Assembly: GCA_020024465.1 (NCBI GenBank)
Contig: JAHHTT010000019.1
Span: forward strand, 1 to 36,852
From: Odoribacter sp.
GTDB taxonomy: Bacteria > Bacteroidota > Bacteroidia > Bacteroidales > Marinifilaceae
Direction: 5' to 3'
Length of the DNA stretch: 36,852 nucleotides
A program made the position numbers and the translations under genes. The notes under the pieces were generated by a model. It saw nothing but the letters and a program-made list of their open reading frames with translations. It was not told the origin of the DNA and did not search any database. Positions 8,493 through 17,734 of this stretch are shown here, piece by piece; positions within the stretch are counted from its first letter, which is position 1; each line of letters begins with the position of its first letter.

Positions 8493-9104
8493 ATGAATTC
8501 TTCCAAGCTATTAGACAAAGCCGTCGAACAGTTTGCCTCTCTTCCCGGTGTCGGTAGAAAAACCGCACTTAAATTTGTATTGCATTTATTAAAACGCAAA
8601 CCGGAAGAAGTCGATTGTTTCATACAAAGCATCACTAATCTGAAAACAACCATCCGGGAATGTAAAATATGCCATAATATTACAGACAGCGAATTGTGCG
8701 AGATCTGTGCAGATAAAAAAAGGGACTCCTCTACAATCTGTGTCGTTGAAAGCATCAAAGATATCCTTTCTATCGAAGGGACTTCACAATACAACGGCCT
8801 CTATCATGTTTTGGGGGGCATTATTTCACCCATGGACGGTATCGGACCTGCCGACCTGCACATTGCCTCGTTAATCGAACGTGTAGAACAAGGAAACATA
8901 CACGAAATCATTTTTGCCCTTAGTGCCACCATCGAAGGGGATACAACGGGATACTATATCTTCAAGAAATTGAAGAACAAAGAAGAACTGGTTATCAGCA
9001 CTATCGCCAAAGGCATTTCTATTGGCAACGATCTGGAATATACTGATGAACTGACTTTGGGACGCTCAATTATCAACCGAATCAGATTCAGTTTCAACGA
9101 ATAG
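8493..9104 (+). CDS. recR: Recombination mediator protein RecR
   Basis: RecR works with RecO (and RecF) to load RecA at gaps. The 203-residue protein has the full family order: an N-terminal helix-hairpin-helix LPGVGRKTALKFVLHLL, a C4 zinc finger (C-x2-C at KICHNITDS, then CEIC), and a Toprim domain beginning TICVVESIKDILSIE and continuing to LEYTDELTLG, ending in a Walker B-like strand. It follows recJ by 5 nt and precedes the flavodoxin/ferredoxin gene by 9 nt, so all three look like one transcription unit. Confidence 0.95.
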   Translation: MNSSKLLDKAVEQFASLPGVGRKTALKFVLHLLKRKPEEVDCFIQSITNLKTTIRECKICHNITDSELCEICADKKRDSSTICVVESIKDILSIEGTSQYNGLYHVLGGIISPMDGIGPADLHIASLIERVEQGNIHEIIFALSATIEGDTTGYYIFKKLKNKEELVISTIAKGISIGNDLEYTDELTLGRSIINRIRFSFNE

Positions 9105-9113
9105 CACACTATC

Positions 9114-9899
9114 ATGAAAGTAAAAAACATACATGTAGCCTATTTCAGTGCGACTTATACCACCCGTCAAATCATAAAAGAGATATCAACCCGTTTTCAG
9201 GGGATTATTATTGAGTATGACCTTACACAAAATGATATAGACCAACCGGTAACGTTGGCATCCGATGATTTGCTGATTGTCGGAATGCCGGTATATGCCG
9301 GACGGATTCCTATTCCGGGCGCAAAAAGACTGGAACAAATTACAGGCAAGAATACCCCCGCAATTTTAACGGCAGTCTACGGCAACCGCGACTATGACGA
9401 TGCCTTGCTGGAACTGCAGGATATTGTCATTGGGAATGGATTTTCCCCCATTTCGGCAGGAGCCTTTATTGCACAACATTCCATTTTTCCCAAAGTCGGG
9501 AAATCACGTCCGGATAAAGCCGATCATAAAATCATCGATGATTTTGCCGGCCAAAGCGCTCGGATTCTTGAAAGGCTGCCGGATAATTTTCCTTTGAAAC
9601 CGTTGCCCGTAAAAGGCAGAAGCCCATACAAAACACCGGGGAACATACCCCTTGCTCCCCAAGGTGACAGCAAATGCAATCAGTGCGGCACCTGTATCCG
9701 TCTATGTCCCAGCGGAGCCATCCCTGCAGAATCGCCCCGCAAGACCGACAAAAACAGATGTATTGCCTGCGGACGTTGCATTGTAGTCTGTCCTCAACGG
9801 GCCCGTCATTTCGGAGGAATTCTCTATTGGATTGCCGAACGTAAATTTGTTAAGGCAAACGGAGCCCGCAAGGAAGCGGAAGTATTTTTCCGACAATAG
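9114..9899 (+). CDS. EFR1-family flavodoxin plus 2[4Fe-4S] ferredoxin protein
   Basis: This 261-residue protein fuses an N-terminal flavodoxin-like domain (VAYFSATYTTRQIIKEIS as FMN phosphate-binding loop, VGMPVYAGRIP as second loop) to a C-terminal dicluster ferredoxin. The ferredoxin motifs are CNQCGTCIRLCPSGAIP and CIACGRCIVVCPQ, each with the C-x2-C-x2-C-x3-C(P) spacing that binds one 4Fe-4S cluster. It is thus a cytosolic electron-transfer protein. The partner is not evident. It sits between recR and sbcD with only 9 nt to recR, but a link to DNA repair is not implied by sequence. Confidence 0.85.
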   Translation: MKVKNIHVAYFSATYTTRQIIKEISTRFQGIIIEYDLTQNDIDQPVTLASDDLLIVGMPVYAGRIPIPGAKRLEQITGKNTPAILTAVYGNRDYDDALLELQDIVIGNGFSPISAGAFIAQHSIFPKVGKSRPDKADHKIIDDFAGQSARILERLPDNFPLKPLPVKGRSPYKTPGNIPLAPQGDSKCNQCGTCIRLCPSGAIPAESPRKTDKNRCIACGRCIVVCPQRARHFGGILYWIAERKFVKANGARKEAEVFFRQ

Positions 9900-9977
9900 A
9901 CCTACATCACTTTTACGACTCTTTACCTATCCGACAGCAACATAAGATTGACTTGGTATATATAAAATCAAAAACTC

Positions 9978-11198
9978 ATGAAAATCATACATACCAGCGA
10001 CTGGCATCTGGGACAACATTTTTACCGTTTTGACCGAAATGACGAACACCGTTTTTTCATAAACCAGCTTTGCGATATTGTCAAGAATAAACAACCGGAC
10101 GTTTTATTGGTCAGCGGAGACATATTTGACAATGCCGCACCGACAGTAGCGACCCAGAAATTACTGGTCGAATCCATTCTTTCCCTCCACGAAGCATGCA
10201 AAGAAATGGTAATTGTCATTACGGCCGGTAACCACGACAGCGGTCCACGTCTGGAAGTTGCCAGACAATTATGGCAATCATTCGGAGTCCATATATATGG
10301 AAGTTGCCGGCGTAATGAAGACGGCACCTTCAATCCGGCACAATATATCCTGAAAATCAAAGAGTGCGGATTTGTCATTGCAGCCCCCTATTTCCATTCA
10401 TCCAATTATCCGGCCATACAAATCGGGATGGACCGCGACCAACGCAAGCAATCCTTTTACCAGGCATTGCTAGACGAAACACAAAAACAAAACACCCATC
10501 ATTTACCGGTTGTCATGATGGCACACCTTGCCATCAGTGGAAGCGATCTCCGGGGACACGACGATAACCTGATCGGAGACATGGACCAAGAGCCGCTTTC
10601 CTCCTTGGGATACGGATATGATTATCTGGCATTAGGACATATTCACAAACCACAGACAATCAACAAATCCCCAAATGCAGCCCGCTATAGCGGAAGTCCG
10701 ATACCCCTCAGTTTTACAGAAGACTACGAACATTCGGTCAGCTATATAGAAATAACAAGAGCTAAAAAGATTCCTGTCATTGAAAGTATTCCTATCCATC
10801 CTCTGCGCAAGGTAAAAAGCATTCCGGAGAATGGCAGCAATCTGGAGACAGCATTAAAAATCCTGTCTCAATTGGATGATTCGGACAACTCCTATATCCG
10901 TCTGCTGATAAATCAGGAGGGCATTTTACCGGCAGATGCAGAACATCGAGCCAATGCTCTCGCACAAGAGAAACAATGCCGGTTCTGTGAAATCCGCAAA
11001 ATGGTCCGTCAGAAAAACATTCTCCCCCAAGACCTGTACAAAACATTGAATGTCGAAGAAATCAAAGAAATACCGCCCATAGACATAGCTTCCCGACACT
11101 ACAAGCGCACACAAGGGCATGAACTTAGTGAAGAGTTGGCGGGATTAATGCGACAGGCCATCGAGGAAGTTGCAAAAGAGCAAACACAACACTTATAA
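9978..11198 (+). CDS. sbcD: Exonuclease subunit SbcD (Mre11-type nuclease)
   Basis: SbcD is the metallophosphoesterase of the SbcCD complex, which cleaves hairpins and dsDNA ends. All metal-binding motifs are visible: HTSDWHLGQ at the N-terminus, SGDIFDNAAPT, AGNHDSGPR, a MMAHLAISG segment, and ALGHIHKPQ. The 406-residue length is usual for Bacteroidetes SbcD. sbcC follows after 9 nt, making a clear two-gene operon. The 78 nt upstream contain no perfect TAnnTTTG element, so transcription may also come from the recJ unit. Confidence 0.95.
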   Translation: MKIIHTSDWHLGQHFYRFDRNDEHRFFINQLCDIVKNKQPDVLLVSGDIFDNAAPTVATQKLLVESILSLHEACKEMVIVITAGNHDSGPRLEVARQLWQSFGVHIYGSCRRNEDGTFNPAQYILKIKECGFVIAAPYFHSSNYPAIQIGMDRDQRKQSFYQALLDETQKQNTHHLPVVMMAHLAISGSDLRGHDDNLIGDMDQEPLSSLGYGYDYLALGHIHKPQTINKSPNAARYSGSPIPLSFTEDYEHSVSYIEITRAKKIPVIESIPIHPLRKVKSIPENGSNLETALKILSQLDDSDNSYIRLLINQEGILPADAEHRANALAQEKQCRFCEIRKMVRQKNILPQDLYKTLNVEEIKEIPPIDIASRHYKRTQGHELSEELAGLMRQAIEEVAKEQTQHL

Positions 11199-11207
11199 AA
11201 AGCCGGC

Positions 11208-14200
11208 ATGAAAATACAAAAACTTACCATACACAATATAGCTTCCATTGAAGATGCAACTCTGGAATTTGACAAAGAGCCGTTAGCTTCGGAACCTTTA
11301 TTTCTGATTACCGGAGAGACCGGTTCCGGAAAAACAACAATACTGAATTCCATCTGTCTAGCCCTTTACAACACCTCTCCCAATCTGAAACAAATCGGGA
11401 GCGCAGATGAAGATGCAGAAGGGGTACAGACCAACAATCCCCGCCAACTAATGCGCCGGGGTACAACCGAAGCTTTTATTTCCCTGACTTTCGAAGGGAA
11501 TGACGAGAAACATTATGAAGCCGTCTGGAGTGTCAGACGCTCCAGAAACAAAGCTGACGGAGTCCTTCAAAACGTAAAGCGCTCCCTACAATGTAAGGAA
11601 ACGGACATTCATTTCCAAAAGGAAACAGAAATAAGACAAACCATACAAGACGTTGTAGGATTGACATTCGAACAATTCTGCCGGACAACCATACTGGCAC
11701 AAGGACAGTTTTCCAAGTTTATGAACAGCGAGGAAAAAGAAAAAGCCGAAATCCTAGAAAAACTTACCGGCACGGAAATTTATGCCCGCATCGGTAAAAA
11801 AATATTCGACCTGAGCAAAGCCAAGAATATTGCATTCGAGAGAACCAACAGTGAAATACAGGGAGCCCAGCTCCTGCATGAAGAGACAATAATAACTTAC
11901 CAACAACAAATAGAGCAGCTGCAACAGCAATATATTAAACAGACCGACCAATCAAAAACAATTGAAAAGCAACTCCGCTGGCTGACCGAACATGCAGACA
12001 AACAAAAAGCCATTGAACAATGTCATAGAGAACTACAGTGTCTACAAGAAAGAATAACTCATGAAGAGATTATTAAGAAAAGGACCCTCCTCCAACTTTG
12101 GGAAAGCACAACAGACATCCGTAATATTCTAAAAAACCGGACTGATATCGAACAGGAAATCGAAAACAGACAGCAACAACAAACAAAGCAGGTTTCCAAA
12201 TTCATAGAATTACTTGCCGGTCTCAATTATCTGAACAAACAGCTAGTTGAAATCCGACAAACAATTAATGTGTGCAAAAAAGAAATTGATGACGAACAGT
12301 CCAATGTTCCAATATATACAGCTGCCGGACAAATTGCAGAATATATCAAAACATTGAATGAAAAAAATGCTTATCTGCAAAAATACCAGGAGTTCCAATC
12401 AGCAGAACAAAAAAAGTTACAGATTCTGACAAATAAATCGGCGGAAATCAAACAGGAAGCAGAAAAAGCAGAATATACCTGCAAGCAACAGGAAGAATCG
12501 GTTAAAGTTCTCCGTCAAAAGACAGAACATTTAAATTTACAGGAACTGGCAGAAACTGTCAACACAGGCAAAGAAAAAATCAATTCCCTACTGCAAGCCA
12601 TTACCGCCGTCAACAATTATCTGGAAAAATCAGAGGACTTCACTGCAGAGAGTCATTCGTTCGAAAAAGACAAGAAACAACTGGCCGACGAAGAAGACAA
12701 CAGAACAAAACTCAACGAGCGACTGAATTCAGCCAGACAGGAAGTGCTGGAACTGGAAAACCAGTACAAAGGTAAACAGAATTTATGTGACCAAATCGCA
12801 GAATTACAAACGCTGTTTCAAGAATCTGAAACATGTCCGCTATGCGGCTCAACCGTGCATGGTTTGCATACGGAAATGATTCTGAAAGGAGCCCTTCAGG
12901 AAGCAAAACGTCTAAAAGAATCTGCCCGCCAAAGACATGACAGACTGCAACAGATGTATGTACAAACTCAAGCAAATATCGTACAGCTTCAAACCGTTTG
13001 TACCAATCACAAAGAAAAACTCCAACAGAAGAAAGAAGCATTGGACAAAGCCATTCTTCTGGCAACAGAAAAGGCTTCGCCTTTTAATACAGACTACCAA
13101 GCCCAAGGAGCCGTTATCAGCCTGACAGATTTGCTGGAAGCCGTAACACTGCAAAATAAAAAAGACGAGCAAATACAAAAAGACGCCTATATCCAAAAAG
13201 AACAGCTAAGCAAAGCAGAAGCTCTTCTAACACAACTCCGTACCCATGTTGACTCTGCCCGAAAGGCATATCAGACCCAGCAGGAAAACATCCACCTTCT
13301 ACACACCCGGACAGCCCATCAGAAAGGACTGGCAGAACAGACAGAGAAAGATATTCAAACCATCCGATGTGAACTTCGCCTACTCATCCAAACGGATGAT
13401 CAATCGGATGATATTGATTTGAATTCCCTAAACATTAAAATACAGGAAAAAGCCCGACTCTATACTGATAATATCAAAAGATTCGCCACTCTTACCCAAC
13501 AAGAAAGCCTTTTGACCTCTGAAGTCAGAACAGCCCAGGAAATGACAGATTCACTGAAAAAACTATTCCCCGGAACAGAGACATCTGCCATACAGAGAAT
13601 GCCTCAACTAAATCAGGCATTACTCAATTTCAGCAATGAAATAAATCTGCTGCAAGGAGCCATTCAACAAACCCGGGAACATTTAAAAACTGTAACCGAC
13701 GAGGCTAATCTATATTTTCAGCAACATCCTGAAATATCAGACGAACTCATCAGACAACTCATACAGATTCCAACCAAAACAATCGCTCTGTATAAACAGG
13801 AAATAGAACAGTTAGAAAAAAACATTCAACAAAAACGAGGAGCCTACAGTCAGTTAGCCACACAATTTGAAACTCACAACCGACAAAAACCCGCAATTCC
13901 GGAAGATGCCACCATTGAAAGTCTGAGTATCCACAAAAATGACATTGACTCAATTGCCAAGACAGCCAATGAAGAAAAGATTAAACTGCAAACCATTCTA
14001 AGTAATAATGCCGAACGCCTTCAACAGCTTGCCCACAAACAGGAACAACTGGAACAGCTACGTCACGAAAAAGACAATTGGAACCAACTGGAAAGTCTTT
14101 TCGGAGGAGCCCAAGGAGATAAATTCAAGAAAATAGCCCAAAGTTATGTCCTAAGAGCTCTCCTGGAAAAAGCCAACTACTATTTGCATATGCTCAGCAA

Positions 14201-14579
14201 CCGCTATGAACTTGAATGTACAGACGGCTCGTTAACCATCAATGTCGCCGACCACCATCAAGGAGGTGCAATCCGCAATGTAGGATTACTTTCCGGCGGA
14301 GAGGGCTTCATTGTTTCCCTTGCCTTAGCTTTGGGACTTTCTGCCATCAGTAAAGACAAAATCAATGTGGATACACTTTTCATTGATGAAGGATTCGGTA
14401 CACTCAGCAATGAATACCTGGAGATTGTCATCACCACTCTTGACCGACTTCACCAATTCGGAGGCCGGCGTGTGGGTATCATCAGCCATGTCACAGAACT
14501 AGCCACCCGGATTCACACACAAATTCAGGTGAAACGCACCGGACCAAGTAGCAGTAAAATAAAAATCACAACAGATTAA
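11208..14579 (+). CDS. sbcC: Exonuclease subunit SbcC (Rad50-type ATPase)
   Basis: SbcC is the ABC-type SMC-like ATPase of SbcCD. The 1123-residue chain has Walker A GETGSGKTT at residues 36-44, long Gln/Glu/Lys-rich coiled coils on both sides of a zinc hook CPLCGS at about residue 543, the ABC signature LLSGGEGFIVSLALALGLS near 1026, and Walker B DTLFIDEGFGTL near 1055. The H-loop is represented by ISHVTEL. It overlaps no neighbour and ends before a promoter for the oxidoreductase operon. All catalytic elements appear intact. Confidence 0.95.
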   Translation: MKIQKLTIHNIASIEDATLEFDKEPLASEPLFLITGETGSGKTTILNSICLALYNTSPNLKQIGSADEDAEGVQTNNPRQLMRRGTTEAFISLTFEGNDEKHYEAVWSVRRSRNKADGVLQNVKRSLQCKETDIHFQKETEIRQTIQDVVGLTFEQFCRTTILAQGQFSKFMNSEEKEKAEILEKLTGTEIYARIGKKIFDLSKAKNIAFERTNSEIQGAQLLHEETIITYQQQIEQLQQQYIKQTDQSKTIEKQLRWLTEHADKQKAIEQCHRELQCLQERITHEEIIKKRTLLQLWESTTDIRNILKNRTDIEQEIENRQQQQTKQVSKFIELLAGLNYLNKQLVEIRQTINVCKKEIDDEQSNVPIYTAAGQIAEYIKTLNEKNAYLQKYQEFQSAEQKKLQILTNKSAEIKQEAEKAEYTCKQQEESVKVLRQKTEHLNLQELAETVNTGKEKINSLLQAITAVNNYLEKSEDFTAESHSFEKDKKQLADEEDNRTKLNERLNSARQEVLELENQYKGKQNLCDQIAELQTLFQESETCPLCGSTVHGLHTEMILKGALQEAKRLKESARQRHDRLQQMYVQTQANIVQLQTVCTNHKEKLQQKKEALDKAILLATEKASPFNTDYQAQGAVISLTDLLEAVTLQNKKDEQIQKDAYIQKEQLSKAEALLTQLRTHVDSARKAYQTQQENIHLLHTRTAHQKGLAEQTEKDIQTIRCELRLLIQTDDQSDDIDLNSLNIKIQEKARLYTDNIKRFATLTQQESLLTSEVRTAQEMTDSLKKLFPGTETSAIQRMPQLNQALLNFSNEINLLQGAIQQTREHLKTVTDEANLYFQQHPEISDELIRQLIQIPTKTIALYKQEIEQLEKNIQQKRGAYSQLATQFETHNRQKPAIPEDATIESLSIHKNDIDSIAKTANEEKIKLQTILSNNAERLQQLAHKQEQLEQLRHEKDNWNQLESLFGGAQGDKFKKIAQSYVLRALLEKANYYLHMLSNRYELECTDGSLTINVADHHQGGAIRNVGLLSGGEGFIVSLALALGLSAISKDKINVDTLFIDEGFGTLSNEYLEIVITTLDRLHQFGGRRVGIISHVTELATRIHTQIQVKRTGPSSSKIKITTD

Positions 14580-14623
14580 CAGTTACAAACCATAAAAAAA
14601 ACTACCGATTGCCTAATATTTAG

Positions 14624-14631
14624 TACCTTTG
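14624..14631 (+). promoter_or_regulatory. Bacteroidetes -7 element of the oxidoreductase operon
   Basis: TACCTTTG matches TAnnTTTG exactly and lies 24 nt upstream of the chosen ADH start at 14656. No convincing TTTG was found at -33. It suggests that the following four genes form a unit separate from sbcCD. Confidence 0.5.
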
Positions 14632-14655
14632 TCATCAAACAACAGAACAGACAAT

Positions 14656-15693
14656 ATGGTTACATATTCCTATATAGAAGACGGCAAATTCAAATTAACG
14701 GAAAAACCGGCACCAGTTCTTCAGGATGCACGTGATGCCATTATACGAGTCACCCTCAGCAGCATCTGCACCAGCGATTTACACATCAAACACGGCAGTG
14801 TCCCAAGAGCGGTCCCCGGAATTACGGTAGGGCACGAAATGGTAGGTATCGTTGAAAAGGTCGGGGCTGCAGTATCCTTAGTGAAACCCGGAGACCGGGT
14901 AACTGTCAATGTGGAAACCTTTTGTGGAGAATGTTTTTTCTGCAGACACGGCTATGTAAACAATTGTACAGACCCTCATGGAGGCTGGGCATTAGGCTGC
15001 CGGATAGACGGAGGACAGGCAGAATATGTCCGTATACCCTATGCCGACCAAGGACTATGCCGCATACCGGAAACAGTCAGCGATGAGCAGGCACTGTTTG
15101 CCGGCGATATATTGGCTACCGGATTCTGGGCAGCCCGCATATCAGAAATCACCACGGAGGATACGGTACTCATCATCGGAGCCGGTCCCACGGGAGTATG
15201 TACTTTGCTGTGCGCCATGTTGCACACACCCCGACGCATCATTATCTGTGAAAAATTGCCGGAACGCATTCAATTTATCCGCAGACATTATCCCAATGTT
15301 CTGGTGACCGAACCGGAGCATTGCAAAGAATTTGTTCTCCGTCATAGCGACCATGGCGGGGCAGATGTTGTCCTGGAAGTGGCGGGAAGCAGCGATTCCT
15401 TCCGTTTAGCCTGGGATTGTGCCCGCCCCAATGCTATTGTCACAATCGTTGCCCTTTACGATAAACCGCAACTTCTTCCCCTACCAGAAATGTACGGCAA
15501 GAATTTGACCTTCAAAACAGGAGGCGTCGACAGTTGCGACAGTACAGAGATACTACAATTGATTGAAAAAGGAAAGATTGATACAACACCCCTTATCACC
15601 CATCGTTTTGCACTGAAAGACATTGAAGAAGCCTACCGTATCTTTGAGAACAGATCGGATGGAGTAATAAAAATAGCTGTCGAAAACAAATAA
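14656..15693 (+). CDS. Zinc-binding alcohol dehydrogenase (MDR family)
   Basis: A medium-chain NAD(P)-dependent dehydrogenase of 345 residues. Catalytic zinc ligands are Cys38 (SSICTSDLH) and His60-Glu61 (VGHEMVGIVE). The structural zinc loop has Cys90, Cys93, Cys96 and Cys104 (FCGECFFCRHGYVNNC). The Rossmann loop is LIIGAGPTGVCTLL. A longer open frame begins at a TTG (14629), but that codon overlaps the promoter element, so the ATG at 14656 is chosen. It heads a run of redox enzymes with short spacing (27 nt to the next gene). In this context it may oxidise or reduce a steroid hydroxyl/ketone, but the sequence alone only supports alcohol or sorbitol-type dehydrogenase. Confidence 0.85.
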   Translation: MVTYSYIEDGKFKLTEKPAPVLQDARDAIIRVTLSSICTSDLHIKHGSVPRAVPGITVGHEMVGIVEKVGAAVSLVKPGDRVTVNVETFCGECFFCRHGYVNNCTDPHGGWALGCRIDGGQAEYVRIPYADQGLCRIPETVSDEQALFAGDILATGFWAARISEITTEDTVLIIGAGPTGVCTLLCAMLHTPRRIIICEKLPERIQFIRRHYPNVLVTEPEHCKEFVLRHSDHGGADVVLEVAGSSDSFRLAWDCARPNAIVTIVALYDKPQLLPLPEMYGKNLTFKTGGVDSCDSTEILQLIEKGKIDTTPLITHRFALKDIEEAYRIFENRSDGVIKIAVENK

Positions 15694-15720
15694 TAAAAAC
15701 ATTTTCAAACATATATAATC

Positions 15721-16494
15721 ATGCAGGAACTGGAGAAACAACTATATACTTCACTGATGGTAATTATGCCTTACTTGGCAGGCGTTGTTTTTATAGCTTT
15801 ATTTTTTATCCGTGCCGGCTATGGTATTTTCAGAAGTCGGGCATGGGGTCGGAGCCTCCCCAATAAAATAGGTTGGATATTAATGGAAACTCCAGCCTTT
15901 CTTGTAATGTTGTATTTTTGGTGGTCGAGCAGTGTACGGTTTGAAATGCCGGAATTAATATTCTTTCTGCTTTTTGAAATCCATTATTTTCAACGTTCTT
16001 TTATTTTCCCTCTGCTCATGAAAGGGAAAAGCCAAATGCCCCTGAGTATTCTGCTGATGGGTTTTATTTTCAACACCATCAATGGATTCCTGTTGGGCGA
16101 AAGTCTGTTTCATCTTGCACCGTCGTCGCTTTATACCCAACAATGGTTATCTACACCGGCTTTTATATCCGGCATTATCGTATTCGTTGCCGGAATGATT
16201 ATCAACCTTCATTCCGACCATGTGATACGCACCTTACGTCCGGCCGGCGATACACGCCATTACTTGCCCCAAAAAGGAGTATACAACTGGGTAACAAGCG
16301 GTAACTACCTCGGAGAACTCATAGAGTGGACAGGTTTTGCCATACTGACCCAAAGTCCGGCAGCCTTAATTTTTGTCATATGGACTTTCGCTAACCTTGC
16401 ACCTCGCGCATATGCCATTCATAAAAGATATATCAATGAATTCGGCGCAGAGGCTGTCGGTAAACGCAAATGTCTGATACCATTTATTTTCTAA
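15721..16494 (+). CDS. Steroid 5-alpha-reductase family membrane protein
   Basis: A polytopic membrane protein of 257 residues with about six hydrophobic segments. The C-terminal third carries the hallmark of the 3-oxo-5-alpha-steroid 4-dehydrogenase family (PF02544-like): HYLPQKGVYNWVTSGNYLGE followed by LIEWTGFAI, then FANLAPRAYAIHKRY. In eukaryotic members this region binds NADPH, and the enzymes saturate the delta-4 double bond of 3-keto steroids. Bacteroidales homologues have been linked to 5-alpha (allo) bile acid formation. It lies 27 nt after the ADH gene and 9 nt before an Old Yellow Enzyme-type gene. Related isoprenylcysteine methyltransferase-like folds are the main alternative, but the NYLGE-IEW motif favours a reductase. 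Confidence 0.82.
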   Translation: MQELEKQLYTSLMVIMPYLAGVVFIALFFIRAGYGIFRSRAWGRSLPNKIGWILMETPAFLVMLYFWWSSSVRFEMPELIFFLLFEIHYFQRSFIFPLLMKGKSQMPLSILLMGFIFNTINGFLLGESLFHLAPSSLYTQQWLSTPAFISGIIVFVAGMIINLHSDHVIRTLRPAGDTRHYLPQKGVYNWVTSGNYLGELIEWTGFAILTQSPAALIFVIWTFANLAPRAYAIHKRYINEFGAEAVGKRKCLIPFIF

Positions 16495-16503
16495 CACTAT
16501 ACC

Positions 16504-17733
16504 ATGAAAAAATCGATACTTTTTACAGAAGCTTCAATCGGTTCCTTAACTCTCAAAAACAGGACTATCCGTTCTGCAGCCTTTGAAAGTATGTGCCCGG
16601 GCAATTCTCCATCTCCTGAATTGCTAGATTATCATCGCTCCGTCGCAGCCGGAGGTGTTGGCATGACTACCGTAGCATACACAGCAGTTACGCAAAGCGG
16701 TCTTTCCTTTGATCGCCAATTATGGATGCGCCAAGAAATCGTTCCAGGTTTGAGACAACTGACAGACACGATACACAAGGAAGGAGCCGCCGCCAGTATC
16801 CAACTAGGACATTGTGGCAATATGTCACATAAAAAAATCTGTGGAGAGACACCTGTCGGAGCATGTAGCGGCTTCAATCTTTATTCTCCCACCTTTGTAC
16901 GCGGTTTACGAAAAGACGAGCTCCACTGTTTAGCCAAAGCATACGGAGATGCCGTACGTCTTGCACGGGAAGCAGGATTTGATGCCGTAGAAGTTCATGC
17001 AGGACACGGCTATCTGATCAGCCAGTTTTTATCACCCTATACCAATCATCGGAAAGACGAATATGGAGGCTCTCTCGCCAACCGGATGCGCTTCATGGAT
17101 GAGGTGATGGAAGAAGTCATGAAAGCAGCCGGACACGATATCGCGGTATTGGTAAAAATGAACATGCGTGATGGATTCAAGGGAGGAATGGAAATAGACG
17201 AATGTCTGCAAGTTGGACACCGTCTTGTACAAGACGGCGCCCAAGCACTGGTCCTCAGTGGAGGTTTTGTCAGTAAAGCACCAATGTACGTCATGCGGGG
17301 AAGTATGCCCATTAAAACGATGACCCATTACATGAATTGCTGGTGGCTAAAATGGGGAGTTCGTATGGCAGGTCACCTGATGATCCCCTCAATTCCCTTC
17401 CAGGAGGCTTATTTTTTAGAAGATGCCCTCCGATTCAGAGAGGAAATCAAAAATATACCTCTGGTTTATGTAGGAGGTCTCGTCTCAAAAGAAATGATCG
17501 ATGATGTATTAAACAAAGGCTTTGAATTTGTACAAATGGGACGAGCCCTGCTCAACGAACCCGGCTTTGTCAACCGTATGAAAGTCGAAGAAACGGCACG
17601 TTGCAATTGCAAACACAGCAATTATTGTATTGCGCGCATGTATACACTTGACATGGCCTGTCATCAGCATATCCATGAACAATTACCAATACATTTGCAA
17701 AAGGAGATAGATAAACTGGAAAAAAACGCATAA
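16504..17733 (+). CDS. NADH:flavin oxidoreductase (Old Yellow Enzyme family), single-domain
   Basis: A TIM-barrel FMN oxidoreductase of 409 residues. Family signatures are IGSLTLKNRTIRSA at the N-terminus, SIQLGHCGNMS, EVHAGHGYLISQFLSPYTNH followed by DEYGGSLANRMRF, and the phosphate-binding end VYVGGLVSKEM with FVQMGRALLNEP. A cysteine cluster (CNCKHSNYC, then C about 11 residues on) resembles the iron-sulfur ligands of 2-enoate reductases. The C-terminal FAD/NAD domain of BaiCD-type enzymes is missing, and the protein ends soon after the cysteines. Beside a 5-alpha-reductase homologue and an SDR, it could be a 5-beta-reductase acting on delta-4-3-ketosteroids. That specificity is inference from context. 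Confidence 0.85.
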   Translation: MKKSILFTEASIGSLTLKNRTIRSAAFESMCPGNSPSPELLDYHRSVAAGGVGMTTVAYTAVTQSGLSFDRQLWMRQEIVPGLRQLTDTIHKEGAAASIQLGHCGNMSHKKICGETPVGACSGFNLYSPTFVRGLRKDELHCLAKAYGDAVRLAREAGFDAVEVHAGHGYLISQFLSPYTNHRKDEYGGSLANRMRFMDEVMEEVMKAAGHDIAVLVKMNMRDGFKGGMEIDECLQVGHRLVQDGAQALVLSGGFVSKAPMYVMRGSMPIKTMTHYMNCWWLKWGVRMAGHLMIPSIPFQEAYFLEDALRFREEIKNIPLVYVGGLVSKEMIDDVLNKGFEFVQMGRALLNEPGFVNRMKVEETARCNCKHSNYCIARMYTLDMACHQHIHEQLPIHLQKEIDKLEKNA

Positions 17734-17734
17734 T

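Noticed and set aside
9940..9977. TTGACT ... TATATAA upstream of sbcD as a promoter
   Set aside because: It resembles the E. coli sigma-70 pattern, which is not the consensus used by Bacteroidetes; no TAnnTTTG is present.
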